DNA of 10,072 bases from contig JAFQGN010000361.1 of the NCBI GenBank assembly GCA_017398245.1, forward strand, positions 1 to 10,072, read 5' to 3'. Shown one piece after another: positions 6,688 to 10,072 of the stretch (the stretch's first letter is position 1; every line of letters starts with the position of its first letter). Made by a program: the position numbers and the translations under genes. The DNA comes from Clostridia bacterium (GTDB lineage: Bacteria; Bacillota_A; Clostridia; Christensenellales; Aristaeellaceae). The notes beneath the pieces were generated by a model. That model saw only the letters and a program-made list of their open reading frames with translations, did no database searches and was not told where the DNA came from.

Positions 6688-6729
6688 TAATGGAAATACC
6701 ATTATTGATTTTTAAGGGTATTTCCATTA
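6688..6729. promoter_or_regulatory. Inverted-repeat operator between the divergent small genes
   Basis: TAATGGAAATACC (6688-6700) and its exact reverse complement GGTATTTCCATTA (6717-6729) face each other across 16 nt. The left copy is itself part of the 17-nt palindrome TAATGGAAATACCATTA (6688-6704). The right copy covers the promoter spacer and runs into the -10 box of the rightward gene. The size, symmetry and position fit two dimer sites for the adjacent XRE protein, giving autoregulation and control of the divergent gene. Binding itself is inferred. Confidence 0.7.
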
Positions 6730-6733
6730 TAAT
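6705..6733 (+). promoter_or_regulatory. Sigma-A-type promoter of the small acidic protein gene
   Basis: TTGATT (6705-6710) and a perfect TATAAT (6728-6733) are separated by the optimal 17 nt. Transcription would start near 6740, leaving a leader of only about 14 nt that contains GGAGGTG. The overlap with the inverted repeat predicts direct repression. Confidence 0.75.
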
Positions 6734-6753
6734 TGCGGCATGGAGGTGTTTTC

Positions 6754-6981
6754 ATGGCTTTGTACGACATGCTTTGCGCGCATATCAAAGAGAAGGATAC
6801 AGCGCCGGAGATTACAGCAGACCAGCTGCTGCCTGTTGCCTTGGAATTGCTCGAAATGATCCTGACCGCGCTGCAGGATCCGGATACAGACGACAGGGAG
6901 TGCTTCATGCGCATAGAGGAGATCGTGCTGGCATATGAAAAGTATGGCGTATACTGCGGAGCGCGGCATGATTTCGGCTGA
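6754..6981 (+). CDS. Small acidic protein of unknown function, divergent from the XRE gene
   Basis: This 75-residue protein belongs to no family I recognise. It is strongly acidic (16 Asp/Glu against 6 Lys/Arg), lacks a signal peptide or membrane segment, and should be mostly helical. Helices probably cover residues 2-14, 22-41 (ADQLLPVALELLEMILTALQ) and 48-63, separated by an Asp-rich turn, DPDTDD (42-47). Three cysteines lie at 8, 50 and 69, the last in YGVYCGARHDFG. The ATG at 6754 is supported by GGAGGTG (6742-6748). A TTG at 6733 is in frame but lies in the -10 box and so cannot be the start. The promoter is consensus-like and overlaps the putative XRE operator, so this is a real regulated gene. 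An XRE partner, antirepressor or toxin-antitoxin-like role is possible but unproven. Confidence 0.7.
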   Translation: MALYDMLCAHIKEKDTAPEITADQLLPVALELLEMILTALQDPDTDDRECFMRIEEIVLAYEKYGVYCGARHDFG

Positions 6982-6994
6982 GCACGAATCGTTT

Positions 6995-7065
6995 TCCCCA
7001 TTTTGATTCCTTCGCGGAGAGCGCGAGAGGGGGACTTCTTTTTTCCAAAGAAGTCCCCCTCTCGC
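6995..7065 (-). repeat. Repeat copy 4: hairpin and short flank, 3' of the degV-family gene
   Basis: A perfect 19-bp stem, GCGAGAGGGGGACTTCTTT (7023-7041) with its reverse complement at 7047-7065, closes a 5-nt loop. It begins 12 nt after the DegV stop when read on the minus strand. On that strand the flank GCGCTCTCCGCGAAGGAATC with AAAATGGGGA aligns with the same part of copy 1 (GCGCTCTCCTAAAAGAAATC). The palindrome module is absent, so the copy is truncated or never had it. No U-tract follows on either strand. The hairpin lies between convergent genes and could end both transcripts. Confidence 0.8.
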
Positions 7066-7077
7066 AGTATAAAATTC

Positions 7078-7962
7078 TTACGGGTTGCGGGGGTCATCGC
7101 TGAAATAGAAGAGGGCGATGACTCCAAGGCCGGTGTGCGAAACGATGACGGGCGTGATCTGCGACATCAGGCCTACGCTGCCGCCCTTTTCTTCCACATA
7201 GTTCTTGACGAAGAGCGCATCCTCTTCGCAGCCGGCATAGGAAATGTGCAGCGGCTGGTTGGCCGGGTCTCCATGGGCGAGATATTTATCCGCGATGGCC
7301 TTGAGCGCCTTTTTGCGGCCCTGGATCTTCTCGCGCGGAACGAGCTTGCCTTCGACGGAGACATCCATGACGGGCTTCACGCTCAGCAGCGTGCCCACGA
7401 ACGCGGTGGAGCCGGAAAGGCGGCCGCCCTTGGCCAGATAATGCAGATCGTTCACGGTAAACCAGTGCTTTGTTTTCTGCACAAGGCTTTCGGCATAGGC
7501 GGCCAGCTCCTGCACGGTGCCGCCCTCTTTTTCCATCTTTTCGACCGTTTTGGCCGCGATGATGCCCTCGCCAAGGGAGGCGGCGAGCGTATCCACGATC
7601 AGGATCTTTGCGGCGGGGTACTGCTCGGCCAGCTCCTGCGCGGCGAGGCGCGCGGTGTTCAGCGTGCCGGAAAGGCCGGAGGAGAAGCACAGGTACAGCA
7701 CGTCGTCGCCCTGCTCCAGCGCGCTTTTGAACACGTTCAGATAGGTGTCCAGCGGGATCTGCGCGGTGGTGGCGCGCTCGCCCTCGGCGATGCGCTTATA
7801 GAACGCGTCCACGCTGATGTTGCCGGGCTGGGTTTCGTCCGGGCCGACGAGGTATTCCTTTCCGCCGATGGTGACGGGGAAGGACAGAACGGTGATATTA
7901 TGCTCTTTGATATAAGAAAGCGGCAGATCGCCGGTGGATTCTGTCACGATGCGTACGGACAT
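7078..7962 (-). CDS. DegV family fatty-acid-binding protein
   Basis: This 294-residue cytosolic protein is of the usual DegV length. These proteins bind a fatty acid, and related FakB proteins present it to the FakA kinase. Motifs in order: VTESTGDLP (6-14; TDS-DLP type), TAQIP (66-70), FSSGLSGTLNTARLA (93-107), VDTLAASLGEG (123-133), LHYLAKGGRLSGSTAFVGTLLSVKPV (173-198), REKIQGRKKAL (210-220) and SHTGLGVIALFY (275-286). The final motif is usually HxGPG, and here Leu replaces Pro. The ATG at 7962 is preferred because AAAGGAG lies 8 nt upstream and the protein then begins at the first beta strand (MSVRIVTEST). A longer open frame up to 8070 has no such support and covers the promoter. No fakA-like kinase lies in the window, so a FakB role is only possible. 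Confidence 0.93.
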   Translation of the reverse strand: MSVRIVTESTGDLPLSYIKEHNITVLSFPVTIGGKEYLVGPDETQPGNISVDAFYKRIAEGERATTAQIPLDTYLNVFKSALEQGDDVLYLCFSSGLSGTLNTARLAAQELAEQYPAAKILIVDTLAASLGEGIIAAKTVEKMEKEGGTVQELAAYAESLVQKTKHWFTVNDLHYLAKGGRLSGSTAFVGTLLSVKPVMDVSVEGKLVPREKIQGRKKALKAIADKYLAHGDPANQPLHISYAGCEEDALFVKNYVEEKGGSVGLMSQITPVIVSHTGLGVIALFYFSDDPRNP

Positions 7963-8004
7963 TTCGGTTGCTCCTTTCAAAGCAGCTGTATTTTGACATG
8001 TATC

Positions 8005-8033
8005 AGCATACGCCATCGCCCCGCGCTTTACAA
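8005..8033 (-). promoter_or_regulatory. Promoter of the degV-family gene
   Basis: On the minus strand TTGTAA (8033-8028) and TATGCT (8010-8005) are 17 nt apart, with transcription starting near 7998 and a leader of about 36 nt that includes AAAGGAG. It lies between the repeat cluster and the gene, so DegV need not depend on read-through from gyrA. Confidence 0.55.
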
Positions 8034-8080
8034 TGGACAAATCGCCCCGTTTGCCCAAAAACCGCCACACTTAACCTTAG

Positions 8081-8220
8081 GTCGGCAGTGCCGACGGACA
8101 TTTGCTGCCGCCGCCGGCCAGTGGCCGGTGACATTTGCTGCCGCCAGATCTCTCGATAGAACAGCATATTCTCCTAATTGGTTTCTTTTCGGGGAGCGCG
8201 GGGATGGCCTTTCTTTTCCT
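8081..8220 (-). repeat. Repeat copy 2: tandem palindrome module, flank and a half hairpin
   Basis: Plus-strand reading: GTCGGCAGTGCCGAC (palindrome, 8081-8095), GACATTTGCTGCCGCC (8097-8112), CCGGCCAGTGGCCGG (palindrome, 8114-8128) and an exact second GACATTTGCTGCCGCC (8130-8145). The shared flank follows (TCGATAGAACAGCATA, then CTCCTAATTGGTTTCTTTTC), then GGGAGCGC and one hairpin arm, GGGGATGGCCTTTCTTTT (8201-8218). The complementary arm is missing and the sequence runs straight into copy 3. Together, copies 2 and 3 fill most of the 403 nt between the DegV start and the gyrA stop; I see no gene there. Confidence 0.8.
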
Positions 8221-8225
8221 GCAGA

Positions 8226-8349
8226 CCAGCCAGTGGCCGGTGACAATTACTTCCGCCAAGCCTATCGACAGAACTGCATAACTCCTAATTGGTTTCTTTT
8301 CAGGGAGCGCGAGGGGTGCTTTTCTTTTCCCAAAGAAAGCACCCCTCGC
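8226..8349 (-). repeat. Repeat copy 3: complete hairpin copy 3' of gyrA
   Basis: Plus-strand reading: the palindrome CCAGCCAGTGGCCGG (8226-8240, one mismatch), GACAATTACTTCCGCC (8242-8257), then the flank CCTATCGACAGAACTGCATA and CTCCTAATTGGTTTCTTTTC, then GGGAGCGC. The hairpin arms GCGAGGGGTGCTTT (8309-8322) and AAAGCACCCCTCGC (8336-8349) give 14 bp, extended by further T/A pairing with one bulge. On the minus strand it begins 16 nt after the gyrA stop. The flank is almost identical to that of copy 2, so the pair looks like a tandem duplication followed by a deletion. Confidence 0.82.
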
Positions 8350-8365
8350 AAAAATCTTTATTCGG

Positions 8366-10072
8366 TTACTCCTCGGTGGGTTCGGCGGGCTCTTCGGCCT
8401 CCTCGGGCTCCTGTTCGGCGCGGGCGACGCACACGACCTTGGAGCCTTCTGCCACGCGCATGACGCGCACGCCCTGCGTGTTGCGGCCCTGAGAGGTAAT
8501 CGCATCGGCCGCGGTGCGGATGATCACGCCGTCATCGGTGATGAGCAGCAGGTCTTCATCCTCGTAGACGAGCATCTGGCTGGCCAGCATGCCGGTCTTT
8601 TCGGACAGGTTCATGGCGCGGATGCCGATGCCGCCGCGGGTCTGCAGGCGGTATTCGTCGATAGGCGTGCGCTTGCCGAAGCCGAGCTCGGTAAGCGAGA
8701 GCACCTGCGCGCCGGAAGCGACGACGTCTTCATCGATGACGGACATATCCACGACATAGTCCTCATCGCGCAGGGTGATGGACTTCACGCCCGTGGCCGT
8801 GCGGCCCATGGAGCGCAGGTCGTCCTCCGCAAAGCGGATGGCCATGCCCTCGTGCGTGCCCATGAGCAGATCGCACTTGCCGTCGGTCTGCTTCACGGCG
8901 ATCAGCTCGTCGCCTTCACGCAGGTTCACGGCCCTCAGACCGGACTTGCGCATGTTTGCGAATTCGGACAGATCGGTACGCTTGATGACGCCGTACTTGG
9001 TGGCCATGACGATGTAGTGGCCCTCCAGCTTTTCCATATCCAGCGGCAGCATGGCGGTGATGCGCTCGCCCGGATCGAGCCGGAGCAGGTTCACGATGGC
9101 CAGACCGCGCGCCGTGCGGCCGGCTTCGGGAATCTCATAGCAGTTGAGGTCAAACGCGCGGCCGCGGTTGGTGAAGAACATGATCTTGTCGTGCGTGGAG
9201 GTGACATACATATGCTCCACAAAATCCTCTTCGCGTGTGGCTGCGCCGGTTACGCCCCTGCCGCCCCTGCGCTGCGCGCGATAGGCGCTGCGGGAGATGC
9301 GCTTGACATAGCCGTAGTGCGTGAGCGTGACGACCATGTCCTCCTCCTGAATGAGATCGGCGATGGCGACTTCGTATTCCATCTGCTGGATCTCGGTGCG
9401 GCGGTCGTCGGCAAACTTGCGGCGGATCTCGCCCAGTTCGTCCTTGATGATGCCCATGACCATGCCCTTATCGGAAAGGACGGCCTTATAGTAGGCGATC
9501 ATCTTCTGCAGCTCGTCGTATTCCTCCTGCAGGCGTTCGCGCTCCAGACCGGTGAGGCGCTGCAGGCGCATATCGAGAATGGCCTGCGCCTGCCTCTCGG
9601 TAAAGCCCAGCTCAAACATGAGGCGCTCGCGCGCGATCTGCGTGGTTCGGGAGGAGCGGATGGTATGGATGACCTCGTCGATGATATCCAGCGCTTTGAG
9701 CAGGCCCTCAAGGATGTGGGCGCGGGCTTCGGCCTTGTTGAGATCGTATTGCGTGCGGCGCTCGATGACCTCGACCTGGTGCTGGATGTATTGGTGCAGC
9801 ATCTGCTTGTGGGAGAGCACCTTAGGGGCGCCGTCCACCAGCGCGATCATGATCGCGCCGAAGGTCTCCTGCATCTGCGTGTGCTTGTAGAGGTAGTTGA
9901 GAACCACGTTGGCGTTCACATCGCGCTTGAGTTCGATGGCGATGCGCATGCCCTTGCGGTCGGATTCATCGCGGATATCGCTGATGCCTTCCAGACGCTT
10001 GTCGTGCACCAGCTCGGCGATCTTTTCGACAAGGCGGGCCTTGTTGACCATGTAGGGGATCTCGGTAACGAC
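8366..10072 (-). CDS. gyrA: DNA gyrase subunit A, C-terminal 568 residues
   Basis: GyrA is the DNA-cleaving and rejoining subunit of gyrase, which adds negative supercoils. The frame is open to the right edge, so the N-terminus with the catalytic tyrosine and quinolone-resistance region lies outside. The visible part starts VVTEIPYMVNKARL, the well-conserved segment usually reading EIPYQVNKARL, with Met for Gln. The tower and coiled-coil region follows (ERRTQYDLNKAEARAHILEG; FTERQAQAILDMRLQRLTGLE), then the C-terminal beta-pinwheel. The GyrA box, QRRGGRG (residues 267-273, near 9254-9274), has Arg for the usual Lys. The box marks it as gyrase rather than ParC/GrlA. Later pinwheel blades are recognisable (YVTSTHDKIMFFTNRGRAF; ATKYGVIKRTDLSEF; TRGGIGIRAMNLSEKTG). 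The protein ends in an acidic Glu/Pro/Ala tail (EQEPEEAEEPAEPTEE). The repeat hairpin follows 16 nt after the stop. Confidence 0.97.
   Translation of the reverse strand, partial: VVTEIPYMVNKARLVEKIAELVHDKRLEGISDIRDESDRKGMRIAIELKRDVNANVVLNYLYKHTQMQETFGAIMIALVDGAPKVLSHKQMLHQYIQHQVEVIERRTQYDLNKAEARAHILEGLLKALDIIDEVIHTIRSSRTTQIARERLMFELGFTERQAQAILDMRLQRLTGLERERLQEEYDELQKMIAYYKAVLSDKGMVMGIIKDELGEIRRKFADDRRTEIQQMEYEVAIADLIQEEDMVVTLTHYGYVKRISRSAYRAQRRGGRGVTGAATREEDFVEHMYVTSTHDKIMFFTNRGRAFDLNCYEIPEAGRTARGLAIVNLLRLDPGERITAMLPLDMEKLEGHYIVMATKYGVIKRTDLSEFANMRKSGLRAVNLREGDELIAVKQTDGKCDLLMGTHEGMAIRFAEDDLRSMGRTATGVKSITLRDEDYVVDMSVIDEDVVASGAQVLSLTELGFGKRTPIDEYRLQTRGGIGIRAMNLSEKTGMLASQMLVYEDEDLLLITDDGVIIRTAADAITSQGRNTQGVRVMRVAEGSKVVCVARAEQEPEEAEEPAEPTEE

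Noticed and set aside
7963..8070. N-terminal extension of the DegV protein up to the ATG at 8070
   Set aside because: The extension covers the predicted promoter and the AAAGGAG site, and adds residues absent from the family. The ATG at 7962 fits both the ribosome site and the family N-terminus.
8081..8349. CRISPR-like array
   Set aside because: There are only two exact 16-nt units, the intervening sequences are palindromes of one family rather than unique spacers, and no cas genes are present. A dispersed repeat explains it better.
6230..8349. Insertion sequence or MITE with a transposase in the window
   Set aside because: No transposase fragment, no terminal inverted repeats bounding each copy and no clear target duplications are visible. 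A non-autonomous element mobilised from elsewhere remains possible but cannot be supported here.
7003..8463. A 486-codon plus-strand frame running over the hairpin, the DegV gene and the repeats
   Set aside because: It is antisense to a clear DegV gene, includes repeat sequence at both ends, and has no ribosome site or recognisable domain. Short frames inside 8028-8505 likewise translate only the repeat sequence.

Overview
This window looks like a chromosomal segment of a GC-rich, Gram-positive-type anaerobe, probably a gut Clostridia-like member of the Bacillota. That rests on the strong Shine-Dalgarno sites (AGGAGG/GGAGGTG), sigma-A-like promoters, a DegV-family lipid-binding protein and the general look of the GyrA sequence. 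The species cannot be named from this sequence.

Layout. (1) 1-758, minus strand: the first codons of a probable SAM-dependent methyltransferase, cut by the window edge, and upstream of it an orphan P-loop kinase-like ATPase with a possibly structured leader. (2) 1006-6214, plus strand: a complete nucleoside-type ABC importer made of a BMP-family binding protein, a double-domain ATPase and two BPD_transp_2 permeases. The binding protein is set apart by a strong intrinsic terminator. The ATPase and permeases follow from their own promoter and are tightly coupled (8-nt overlap, then a 1-nt gap). (3) 6435-6981: a small XRE-type repressor and a divergent 75-residue acidic protein of unknown function, sharing an intergenic region with a 13-bp inverted repeat over a good promoter. 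(4) 7078-7962, minus: a DegV protein with its own promoter. (5) 8366-10072, minus: the C-terminal 568 residues of DNA gyrase subunit A.

The transport genes work as one machine. The exported binding protein captures a ligand, most likely a nucleoside, and passes it to the two-permease channel powered by the asymmetric ATPase. The small repressor probably controls itself and its divergent neighbour. The other genes look like independent housekeeping units.

The most unusual content is non-coding. A repeat family occurs in four copies or part-copies (about 6230-6377, 6995-7065, 8081-8220, 8226-8349). Three begin with a long hairpin 12-16 nt after a stop codon (second permease, degV, gyrA), always in the same orientation relative to that gene. 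The arm sequences differ between copies but remain self-complementary, and no U-tract follows. A conserved flank leads into a second module of about 33 nt, made of a 15-nt palindrome plus a 16-nt GACATTTGCTGCCGCC-like unit. This family is the best candidate for something undescribed here.
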